Source of the DNA: UBA7359 sp963976795
GTDB lineage: Bacteria > Pseudomonadota > Gammaproteobacteria > Eutrophobiales > Eutrophobiaceae
Length of the DNA stretch: 64,000 nucleotides
Assembly (NCBI GenBank): GCA_963976795.1
Contig: CAXBLT010000003.1
Coordinates: forward strand, 124,001 to 188,000
Direction: 5' to 3'
The notes beneath the pieces are model-generated. The model saw only the letters and a program-made list of their open reading frames with translations. It ran no database searches and had not been told where the DNA came from. Below, piece after piece: positions 50,914 through 58,430 of the stretch (the stretch's first letter is position 1; every line of letters begins with the position of its first letter). A program made the translations under genes and the position numbers.

Positions 50914-51795
50914 ATGCAAGCAAACTGGTTCCTGACTTCTAGATCATTAGTATTATCAATTATCCTGCACCTTGTCTTAGGTGCGGTCTTGATCTTCAGT
51001 TTTGAGTTTTCGCCAAAACCCACGCCGCCACCTAAACCTATTATTAATATTGTTAAAGCAACAGCGGTCGACAAAAAGCAGGTTGAGCTGGAACTCAAAC
51101 GTTTAAAAGAACAGGACGATGAAAAAATAGCAAAGGAGATAAAACGCCAGAAAGATCTTGAGAAGCAAGCAGATGCCGCGAAGAAAAAACGTCTGGCAGA
51201 AGAAAAAAAGCTGAATGATATAAAAAAGAAAAAACAACAAGAGACAGAAAAACGTAAAAAAGAAGAAGCAAAGATTAAAAAACTGGAACAAGAAAAAAAG
51301 GAACTTGAGAAAAAAACAAAACTCGAAGAACAAAAGAAAAAGAAAGCTGAAGAAGAACGAAAGAAAATAGAAGCGGAAAAACAGAAACTGGAAGCTGAGA
51401 AAAAGAAAAAAGAAGAAGAAAAACGTAAAGCGGCGGAAGAGAAAAAACGCAAAGAACAGGAAAAGGCATTGCAAGATCAACTTGATGCTGAGTTAGAGGC
51501 CGAACAACAAGAGCGAGATGTTTCGACAATTCAGAAATATCAGGCGCTTATAATAAGGGCAGTTGAGAATAACTTTAACCAACTGAACTTACCCGAAGGC
51601 TTGTCTTGCGTTATTCTGATTCGAATGCTTGAAGGTGGTAAAGTAGTTGAAGCCTCTATTGTAAAATCCAGTGGCAATGATTTATTTGATCGCCGTGCCG
51701 AGAACGCTGTTTATTCGGCATCGCCATTGCCAGTTCCTGAAGAAATCCGCATTTTTGAAAAAATGCGCAATATTCGATTTACATTTGTGCCATAG
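50914..51795 (+). CDS. tolA: Cell-envelope integrity protein TolA
   Basis: TolA spans the periplasm from TolQR to TolB/Pal. The 293-residue protein has one inner-membrane span (VLSIILHLVLGAVLIFSFEF) and a long Lys/Glu/Ala-rich helical domain II (about residues 55-195). Domain III starts around residue 205 (ALIIRAVENNFNQL) and ends VRFTFVP-like. It is shorter than E. coli TolA (421), mainly in the helical rod. The low-complexity rod generates long spurious frames on the other strand. Confidence 0.95.
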   Translation: MQANWFLTSRSLVLSIILHLVLGAVLIFSFEFSPKPTPPPKPIINIVKATAVDKKQVELELKRLKEQDDEKIAKEIKRQKDLEKQADAAKKKRLAEEKKLNDIKKKKQQETEKRKKEEAKIKKLEQEKKELEKKTKLEEQKKKKAEEERKKIEAEKQKLEAEKKKKEEEKRKAAEEKKRKEQEKALQDQLDAELEAEQQERDVSTIQKYQALIIRAVENNFNQLNLPEGLSCVILIRMLEGGKVVEASIVKSSGNDLFDRRAENAVYSASPLPVPEEIRIFEKMRNIRFTFVP

Positions 51796-51811
51796 GAAAT
51801 AACCATAGATT

Positions 51812-53107
51812 ATGAAAGTTATGTTTAAATTTTTAATTACCGGTTTAATGTTTGTATCACTCCAAGCACAAGCAGTGCTTGATATTAAAATTACCCAAGG
51901 CATTGAGCAGGCTTTACCCATTGCTATTGTTCCGTTCAGTTGGTCTCAGGCCGGGAGCGTAGCGCCTATCGATTTAACTAAAGTGATCACGGATGATCTG
52001 AAACGGAGTGGTCGCTTTGATGTTATGGACGAACGCGATCTACCACAACGCCCGACTGAATTTGATGCCATTAATTTTAATGACTGGCGCAAATTGGGTA
52101 TGGAAAATATTCTTATAGGCAATCTGGAACTAACCGAGACCGGTGGTTATGATGTTAGCTTCCGTTTGATCGATGTCTATCGTGGAAAACAAATTGCCGG
52201 ATTTAGAATTCCGGCCAAATCGAATTTATTGCGCCGAGTTGCGCATCAAATCAGCGATATTGTTTTTGAAAAGCTCACTGGTACCCCCGGTGCTTTTGAT
52301 ACCCGCGTCGCTTATATAACCGTTAAGAAAATTGAAGATAAAAAGGTTCATACGCTGCAAATTGCTGATGCTGATGGTTATAACGCACAAATTCTCCTCG
52401 AATCTCCCCAGCCCCTGTTGTCACCATCTTGGTCGCCCGATGGAAAAAGGATTGCCTACGTTTCTTTTGAGGGCAGAAACTCGGCGATTTATGTTCAGGA
52501 TATCCTGACTGGCAAACGAGAACGAGTTTCTGCCTATGAAGGGATAAATAGTGCACCATCATGGTCTCCAGAAGGATCAAGGCTGGCAATGACTTTATCA
52601 AAAGATGGTAATACTGAAATTTACGTCATGAGTCTTTATTCAAAAACGTTGAAACGGATGACGGTTCACGGTGGCATTGATACAGAACCCACCTGGTCCC
52701 CCGATGGACGGAAGCTGGCATTTACATCTGATCGCAGTGGTGGTCCTCAAATTTATGAGGTTGATATTCGTGGCGGCGAGCCAAAACGAATCAGTTTCAA
52801 TGGAAAATATAATGCTCGTCCAGGTTATTCGCCAGATGGTCGTTATATCAGTCTGGTTCATGGCGTCAATGGCTCATACCGAATAGGCCTTTTAGATCTT
52901 AGCAACGGCAGTATAAATACATTAACTAATGCAAAACTTGATGAATCCCCCAGTTTTGCACCTAATGGGGGCATGATTATTTACGCTACAACTGGAGCAC
53001 ACGGCGCGCAACTTGCCGCTGTTTCAGTCGACGGAAGAATTCATCAGCGGCTAGGCTTGCAACAGGGGGATGTTCGAGAGCCTGCTTGGGGTCCGTTTTT
53101 AAAATAA
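51812..53107 (+). CDS. tolB: Tol-Pal system beta-propeller protein TolB
   Basis: TolB is a periplasmic six-bladed beta-propeller that binds Pal and TolA. The 431-residue precursor has a signal peptide (FKFLITGLMFVSLQAQA), an N-terminal domain (ITQGIEQALPIAIVPFSW), and repeated blades with PSWSPDGKRIAYVS, PTWSPDGRKLAFTSDRSGGPQIY and PGYSPDGRYISLV. It lies 16 bp after tolA. Confidence 0.97.
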   Translation: MKVMFKFLITGLMFVSLQAQAVLDIKITQGIEQALPIAIVPFSWSQAGSVAPIDLTKVITDDLKRSGRFDVMDERDLPQRPTEFDAINFNDWRKLGMENILIGNLELTETGGYDVSFRLIDVYRGKQIAGFRIPAKSNLLRRVAHQISDIVFEKLTGTPGAFDTRVAYITVKKIEDKKVHTLQIADADGYNAQILLESPQPLLSPSWSPDGKRIAYVSFEGRNSAIYVQDILTGKRERVSAYEGINSAPSWSPEGSRLAMTLSKDGNTEIYVMSLYSKTLKRMTVHGGIDTEPTWSPDGRKLAFTSDRSGGPQIYEVDIRGGEPKRISFNGKYNARPGYSPDGRYISLVHGVNGSYRIGLLDLSNGSINTLTNAKLDESPSFAPNGGMIIYATTGAHGAQLAAVSVDGRIHQRLGLQQGDVREPAWGPFLK

Positions 53108-53194
53108 GCTGTTTGTATGTCTTATACAGCGCCATTATTGAATGTTATGCTATTTAAATAACAGCATTGTTAAATGCTGATAAGGAGAAAAGAT

Positions 53195-53734
53195 ATGTCT
53201 ATACGTTTATTATTAGTAATCAGTCTTGCCACGCTGCTGTTTGGTTGTAGTTCGGATAAGGTAAAAGATGATGCGCTTGCAGATGTTGAAGACCTTAGTA
53301 GTCAGCAAGTAAATGCCAGTGAGACTGATGATGGCAATGCACAAGCGTACGGAACCAATGATGATTCGACTTCAGGCTTTAGCCAATTGGATGACCCACA
53401 GAGTCCGCTCTCCGTACGCATTATTTATTTTGAGTATGACAGCAGTGAAGTTCGCTCAGAATATCGTTCTGCTATTGAAGCACATGCTGCATATCTGAAT
53501 CAGAATTCTGATACCACTATAACTCTTGAAGGTCATGCCGATGAACGTGGTTCTAGAGAATATAATCTGGCACTAGGAGAGCGCCGTGCACAGTCCATTA
53601 AACAACAAATGATGATTCTGGGTGTTTCTTCCAGTCAGATTAGGTTAGTCAGTTATGGCGAGGAACGTCCGAGTGTTGATGGCCACGATGATGCATCATG
53701 GCAGCAAAATCGACGCGTTGAAATTTTATATTAA
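53195..53734 (+). CDS. pal: Peptidoglycan-associated lipoprotein Pal
   Basis: Pal anchors the outer membrane to peptidoglycan. From the ATG at 53195 (AAGGAG just upstream) it has 179 residues with a lipoprotein signal and acylated Cys18 in the lipobox (TLLFGC). A disordered Asp/Ser-rich linker precedes the OmpA-like domain: IIYFEYDSSEVRSEY, LEGHADERGSREYNLALGERRAQSIK, RRVEILY. An ATG at 53174 lies inside a CAGCATT/AATGCTG hairpin (53162-53179) and is less likely to be used. Confidence 0.96.
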   Translation: MSIRLLLVISLATLLFGCSSDKVKDDALADVEDLSSQQVNASETDDGNAQAYGTNDDSTSGFSQLDDPQSPLSVRIIYFEYDSSEVRSEYRSAIEAHAAYLNQNSDTTITLEGHADERGSREYNLALGERRAQSIKQQMMILGVSSSQIRLVSYGEERPSVDGHDDASWQQNRRVEILY

Positions 53735-53746
53735 GGATAAAGATTG

Positions 53747-54640
53747 ATGGATTTTAATATGCATAAATTTGTTTGTATTATGTGCTTTGCACTGGTTCAT
53801 ACAGTCTCTGCTGAAGATACCGGTTCTACGGAGAATAAAGCACCGGTATATGAACCTATTACGCAGGATCTCAGTGGCCGGTTGGATAGAGTTGAAAAGA
53901 TCCTCGATAACCGAGCATTACTCGATATGCTTGAGTTATTGGAATCACTAAAAACCGAAGTTAGTGCTTTGCGTGGCAATATCGAAGTTCAAACACATAC
54001 GGTTGAACAACTGAAACAAAAACAGCGCGATCTATATACCGATATAGATCGCCGTTTACAGCGTATTGAATCAAATAAAACTACAGTAAAGTCCACGCCT
54101 GAACTCAAAGTACTCGACAGTGCAGCTAATCAGGCTGATGTCGAAGCACCTTCTGGAGAGCAAGGGCTTGTGGTTGAAACCAGCAGTGATCTCACTGCAG
54201 ATGCTGAAACAACAGTTGAGGTAAAGCCGATTGCAGTAGACCCACAAAAAGCCGAGGCAGTTTATCAGCGAGCGTTCAAATTACTAAAAGAATCTCAGTA
54301 TGATCAGGCACAAAAAGCATTTAAAGATTTTTTAAAGGACTATCCTGATACTGACTTCTCTGACAATGCTCAGTATTGGCTAGGTGAAACCAATTACGTT
54401 ATGCAAAAGTATGATATTGCAATTAACGAGTATCAAACCTTATTAAGTACATTCCCGGATAGTAAAAAAGTATCTCACGCCTTATTAAAGATTGGTTACA
54501 GTTACGCAGAACTCGGTAATGCTGCCGATGCTGAAAAGACCTTAACAGCGGTAATGAAACAATACCCCGGGACAACTGCTGCGCGACTTGCAGATGAACG
54601 TCTGAGAAAAATAAGCGTGGCTAAACAATCCAACACTTGA
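53747..54640 (+). CDS. cpoB: Cell-division coordinator CpoB (YbgF)
   Basis: CpoB links Tol-Pal with peptidoglycan synthesis (PBP1B) at the septum. The 297-residue protein has a signal peptide ending near SAEDTG. A coiled coil (LDRVEKILDNRALLDMLELLESLKTEVSALRGNIEVQ) drives trimerisation. A linker and three TPR-like repeats follow (YQRAFKLLKESQYDQAQKAFKDFLKDYP and so on). ATG at 53747 was chosen over the adjacent TTG. It ends the tol-pal cluster, 1 bp before queE. Confidence 0.95.
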   Translation: MDFNMHKFVCIMCFALVHTVSAEDTGSTENKAPVYEPITQDLSGRLDRVEKILDNRALLDMLELLESLKTEVSALRGNIEVQTHTVEQLKQKQRDLYTDIDRRLQRIESNKTTVKSTPELKVLDSAANQADVEAPSGEQGLVVETSSDLTADAETTVEVKPIAVDPQKAEAVYQRAFKLLKESQYDQAQKAFKDFLKDYPDTDFSDNAQYWLGETNYVMQKYDIAINEYQTLLSTFPDSKKVSHALLKIGYSYAELGNAADAEKTLTAVMKQYPGTTAARLADERLRKISVAKQSNT

Positions 54641-54641
54641 A

Positions 54642-55328
54642 ATGGTGCCAAAGACAAAGCCTGGCTCAGTAGCGGAAAACAAAACGCAGACTGGGTTACG
54701 CATAAATGAAATATTTTTTTCAATTCAAGGTGAATCAACAAAGGTCGGACTACCAACAATCTTTATTCGCTTAACCGGTTGTCCTCTTCGGTGCAGCTAT
54801 TGTGATACAGCTTATGCTTTTCACAATGGTGATAAAATGTCCGTCGATGATGTCATTGAAGACATTAACCAATACCGATCTAAACACGTCACAGTAACTG
54901 GTGGTGAGCCCTTGGCACAAAAAGCATGTCACGAACTCTTGGTGCGACTCTGTGATGAAGGCTTTTACGTTTCATTGGAAACTAGCGGCGCAATTGATGT
55001 ATCCAATGTCGATGAACGGGTGATGAAGATAATGGATATTAAAACACCTGGTTCAGCAGAAGAAAGTAAAAACAAGTTTGAGAACATTGCTCACATAACC
55101 GGCAAAGATCAAATTAAATTTGTTATTGGCGACCGATCTGATTACGAATGGTCAAAGTTCAAAATGAATGAATATAATTTAACAGATAAGTGCGAAGTGT
55201 TATTTTCCCCAGAGCATGAGTCTGTCAGCCCTGCTGATCTAGCTGAGTGGATACTGGAAGATAAGTTGAATGTTCGTTTACAGGTTCAACTGCATAAGTA
55301 TTTATGGGGCAATGTCCCCGGAAAATAA
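54642..55328 (+). CDS. queE: 7-carboxy-7-deazaguanine synthase
   Basis: QueE is a radical-SAM enzyme of queuosine/7-deazaguanine synthesis. The 228-residue protein has INEIFFSIQGESTKVGLPTIFIRLTGCPLRCSYCDTAYAF, containing the CxxxCxxC cluster motif, then VTVTGGEPLAQ. QLHKYLWGNVPGK is the conserved C-terminus. Adjacent to the tol-pal operon and upstream of queC, the usual gammaproteobacterial order. queD is not here. Confidence 0.97.
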   Translation: MVPKTKPGSVAENKTQTGLRINEIFFSIQGESTKVGLPTIFIRLTGCPLRCSYCDTAYAFHNGDKMSVDDVIEDINQYRSKHVTVTGGEPLAQKACHELLVRLCDEGFYVSLETSGAIDVSNVDERVMKIMDIKTPGSAEESKNKFENIAHITGKDQIKFVIGDRSDYEWSKFKMNEYNLTDKCEVLFSPEHESVSPADLAEWILEDKLNVRLQVQLHKYLWGNVPGK

Positions 55329-55437
55329 CATCAAAATTATTAATTTGTAGAGATAAACTTGTTACTCCATTCTTTAGTAAAATCTCTAGTTCAGAATATT
55401 ATTAAAAAACTATTTAATCAGGAACATAACTATTATT

Positions 55438-56115
55438 GTGACAGACTTTAATAAAGCGATAGTCTTGGTCTCTGGTGGCCTGGATTCAGCAACAACGCTC
55501 GCTATCGCAAAAGATCTGGGTTTTGAGTGCTATGCTTTAAGTTTTAATTACGGCCAGCGCCATATTGCAGAATTAAAAGCAGCTAGTCGTATTGCCAAAT
55601 CATTTGGCGCTGAAGATCATAAAATCATAAACATTGATCTAGGTCAGATTGGTGGTTCTGCATTAACAGACAACGCTATTGATGTCCCTGAGTCGCCATC
55701 AGACGGGATTCCGATAACTTATGTCCCGGCACGCAATACACTTTTTTTATCTTATGCACTTGCATGGGCAGAAGTCTTGAACGCCAATGATATCTTTCTC
55801 GGTGTTAATGCAGTTGATTATTCCGGCTATCCTGATTGTCGGCCAGAATATATCAATGCTTATGAACACCTTGCTACGCTCGCCACTAAAGCTGGTGTTG
55901 AAGGTACTCGGTTTAAAATTCATGCGCCGCTTATTGACTTGAGTAAAGCCGATATTATTAAAAAAGGTATGTTACTTAATGTTGACTATGGATTAACGGT
56001 GTCTTGCTATCAAGCAGATGGACAAGGGCGTGCGTGTGGTGTTTGTGATTCTTGCCGTTTTAGAAAGGAAGGGTTTATTGCAGCAGATATCAATGATCCA
56101 ACGCACTATCAATAA
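55438..56115 (+). CDS. queC: 7-cyano-7-deazaguanine synthase
   Basis: QueC converts carboxy-deazaguanine to preQ0 using ATP and ammonia. The 225-residue protein (GTG start) has the PP-loop LVSGGLDSATTLAIA, then SFNYGQRHIAELKAA and VPARNTLFLSYALAWAE. Its C-terminal zinc site has four Cys in SCYQADGQGRACGVCDSC. A 109-bp gap separates it from queE. Confidence 0.97.
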   Translation: MTDFNKAIVLVSGGLDSATTLAIAKDLGFECYALSFNYGQRHIAELKAASRIAKSFGAEDHKIINIDLGQIGGSALTDNAIDVPESPSDGIPITYVPARNTLFLSYALAWAEVLNANDIFLGVNAVDYSGYPDCRPEYINAYEHLATLATKAGVEGTRFKIHAPLIDLSKADIIKKGMLLNVDYGLTVSCYQADGQGRACGVCDSCRFRKEGFIAADINDPTHYQ

Positions 56116-56140
56116 ACAAACAGAACCCAAGGAGAATAAA

Positions 56141-56474
56141 ATGCAACCTGATAGTGAAGCCTGTGCATTTATATTGGGTGTTTTGTCTTTATTGGTTTAA
56201 CCGCGCTCGGCAAATAAAGCATTGTATTTACCAGGAACGCTTACCAATCACAAACGGAATACACCTTCACTCGGTTAAACGAAATTAAACCAGGAATGAT
56301 AGAAGAAGCGACACGAAAAGCCAGAGAAAAGTTTGCCTCAGACTCACACAGGCAACCGGGCAAGTTTAAAAGGTGTCTCAAGGCCAATTTAGTATCTATG
56401 CGAGCGATAAAAATAACCCACATATCAAAAAGGTTCGCGTAGTCTCTACGGTTGAGTATTATTTATCAGATTGA
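56141..56474 (+). pseudogene. Decayed SIMPL (DUF541) domain protein gene
   Basis: A ribosome-binding site (AAGGAG) precedes ATG at 56141. The start reads MQPDSEACAFILGV, shifts frame, and continues FVFIGLTALG into an in-frame stop. After a large internal loss comes QTEYTFTRLNEIKPGMIEEA, then a second frameshift, and finally FSIYASDKNNPHIKKVRVVS with VEYYLSD at the end. This beginning and end match SIMPL-domain proteins (about 240 residues intact; under half remains). At least two frameshifts, one stop and a deletion mean no functional product. Confidence 0.85.
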
Positions 56475-56630
56475 ATATTATCCCGCATTCCGTGCTTGGT
56501 TACTGTATAGAGAACACGCTATTATCTCGCTAATCTAGGAAGCAGCGTTTAAATTTATATGGAAAAATAATGATTCCTGCGCAAACCTAATGAACGGTGT
56601 ACGCGGAGCAATTAATAGGAGACAAAGGTT

Positions 56631-57044
56631 ATGAGTGCAAATCGTGGGCAATGTGATTGTGGTGAATTAGAGTATGAATTTCAAGATGAACCGATGAATA
56701 CGGTTTTTTGTTATTGTAAAACTTGTCAGCTGCACACAAATTCTGACAAGTGGTTTGGCGTTTGGGTTCCTGAGGATAAGTTTAAATTTGTTAAAGGTTT
56801 GCCATCAAGCTTTACGGCGGTAGGTGATTCTGGAAAGGAAACGCATCGTTTATTTTGCGGCAACTGTGCGACTCCGATAGCTCTCAAGTGCGATGGTTTT
56901 GATATGTATTCATTATCAGCGAGTACTATTGAAGGTGGTGAAAATTTGTTGCCAAAGATGCTTATTTATACCTCTGTAGCACCTAGGTGGGCTACTTTTC
57001 CTGAAGGAATTCCAAAGTATGATATTCTCCCGCCTGATGATTGA
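56631..57044 (+). CDS. GFA family (CENP-V/GFA domain) protein
   Basis: A 137-residue zinc protein of the glutathione-dependent-formaldehyde-activating-enzyme-like family. Zinc-binding cysteines occur in GQCDCGELEYEF, FCYCKTCQLHTNS and LFCGNCATPI. Most family members are not true GFA enzymes, so catalytic activity should not be assumed. It stands alone, after the SIMPL relic and before an unknown gene. Confidence 0.9.
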   Translation: MSANRGQCDCGELEYEFQDEPMNTVFCYCKTCQLHTNSDKWFGVWVPEDKFKFVKGLPSSFTAVGDSGKETHRLFCGNCATPIALKCDGFDMYSLSASTIEGGENLLPKMLIYTSVAPRWATFPEGIPKYDILPPDD

Positions 57045-57142
57045 GTCGTTTTTAGCAGTAGTTAAATATTCTATCTAATTCAACACTGTAAGTAATTATT
57101 AAAACCACCCTATATTACCGGGATGGCGTTTATGGAATCTAC

Positions 57143-57961
57143 ATGATAAAAAAATCAATAACATATGAGGATCTGACAGAAGATTTCGCTAACAGAAATA
57201 TACCTGTCGATTCACCTGGTTTTTATGACCACCCTAATTTTATGCAGGTTGAAGAAAAAAACGCCAGTTATCTGAGTAACTACGCGAAATTTGTTGACGA
57301 TCGGCCAAGGGAGCCGTCTTATGATGACTATGTGAAACATGCCGTGCCTGCGGTTGCAGAGATTTTTTCTAAAAAACTCATAGCTCATGGTGATTTAAAA
57401 CCTGATACAAGTGTCGTCGCATTGATTTCCAAAACACTGGAAAGGATGAATGTCTGGAATTATGTAGTTCGAGGGTCGATGACGTTAAATTTTCCCACAG
57501 AATCCGGGATCGAAACGCGACACTTTTGGTCTTTGGATCAGGGTGGTTTCAAAACAGCACATGTCTGGCTGGTTGTGCCGCCATTTTATATCGTTGATGT
57601 TGCTTTATCTTTACATGATTTTACTGAAGCTGAAACAGCTTATATTGCGCCGCTTATTTGTGCTGAAGCAAATAATATTATTAAGCCTGAAATAGAGGAT
57701 GTTATTTCTGAGGGATATTGTGCGCACTTGAAAAACATTAACGTGCCGCGTTCGGAGTATTTTTCTGTGATAAGTCCGCAGACCGAAAAGTTTCTACGTG
57801 TTTTTCCAACTAGAGAAGTTGTTTCTGACCAGCTCAAAATAAAATATATTCCGATTTCTGTTTCAGCTCCCGACGTACCGTTCGAACAAATGACAGCAAT
57901 AAGATTTGACGGAAAAACAGCATTCGATATATACGAAAATGAGATCAGTGGATTGTTGTAA
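57143..57961 (+). CDS. Hypothetical protein of 272 residues
   Basis: I do not recognise this family. It is a soluble mixed alpha/beta protein with no signal or membrane span. Features are an acidic N-terminus (YEDLTEDFANRNIPVDSP), a central block NVWNYVVRGSMTLNF ... RHFWSLDQGG, and HVWLVVPPFYIVDVALSLHDF. The His-Trp then Ile-Val-Asp spacing faintly recalls transglutaminase-like folds, but no suitable nucleophilic Cys is placed upstream, so enzymatic function is unsupported. It is 30 bp upstream of a thioesterase on the same strand, possibly co-transcribed. Confidence 0.75.
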   Translation: MIKKSITYEDLTEDFANRNIPVDSPGFYDHPNFMQVEEKNASYLSNYAKFVDDRPREPSYDDYVKHAVPAVAEIFSKKLIAHGDLKPDTSVVALISKTLERMNVWNYVVRGSMTLNFPTESGIETRHFWSLDQGGFKTAHVWLVVPPFYIVDVALSLHDFTEAETAYIAPLICAEANNIIKPEIEDVISEGYCAHLKNINVPRSEYFSVISPQTEKFLRVFPTREVVSDQLKIKYIPISVSAPDVPFEQMTAIRFDGKTAFDIYENEISGLL

Positions 57962-57991
57962 CATATTTAAATAAAACCGGAAGCTATTTTC

Positions 57992-58405
57992 ATGATTACA
58001 AAAGATGAAATGATTGCGTTTCTTGCTGTAGAGTTCCCTCAAAGCAAATGTAAGGTTGAGGAAGTTGGTAGCCAGTCTGCGACCATTCGACACAAAGTAG
58101 GTATCGAAGAACTTCGTCCAGGTGGCACTGTATCTGGTCCTGTTTTAATGACGGTTGCTGACGTTGCGCTTTATGTCGCTATTCTTGGTGAGATAGGGCT
58201 GGTGCCTTTAGCTGTAACCACTAACCTCAATATTAATTTCCTTAGAAAACCATCTTCAAAAAAAGACATTATTGGTAAATGTAAGTTGATCAAGGTTGGT
58301 AGACTGTTGGTCGTAGGAGAAACTATTCTTTATTCTGAAGGGGATAAGGATCCTGTTGCTCATGCTGTCGGTACATATTCTATTCCGCCAAAGAGCAGCA
58401 ATTGA
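57992..58405 (+). CDS. PaaI-family hot-dog thioesterase
   Basis: A 137-residue hot-dog protein. LRPGGTVSGPVLMTVADVALYVAILGEIG is the PaaI/YdiI-like active-site helix, with Asp as the probable catalytic acid. AVTTNLNINFLRKPSSKKDIIGKCKLIKVGRLLVVGE forms the family's beta strands. It probably hydrolyses acyl-CoA or aryl-CoA thioesters; the substrate is unknown. It follows the unknown 272-residue protein gene and converges with the lytic transglycosylase gene. Confidence 0.88.
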   Translation: MITKDEMIAFLAVEFPQSKCKVEEVGSQSATIRHKVGIEELRPGGTVSGPVLMTVADVALYVAILGEIGLVPLAVTTNLNINFLRKPSSKKDIIGKCKLIKVGRLLVVGETILYSEGDKDPVAHAVGTYSIPPKSSN

Positions 58406-58430
58406 AACAGTCTTTGTTTAAATTAGCAGA

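Noticed and set aside
50772..51480. Long - strand frames rich in Phe and Ser opposite tolA
   Set aside because: These are complements of the Lys/Glu-rich TolA rod; the composition is an artefact of GAA/AAA codons read backwards.
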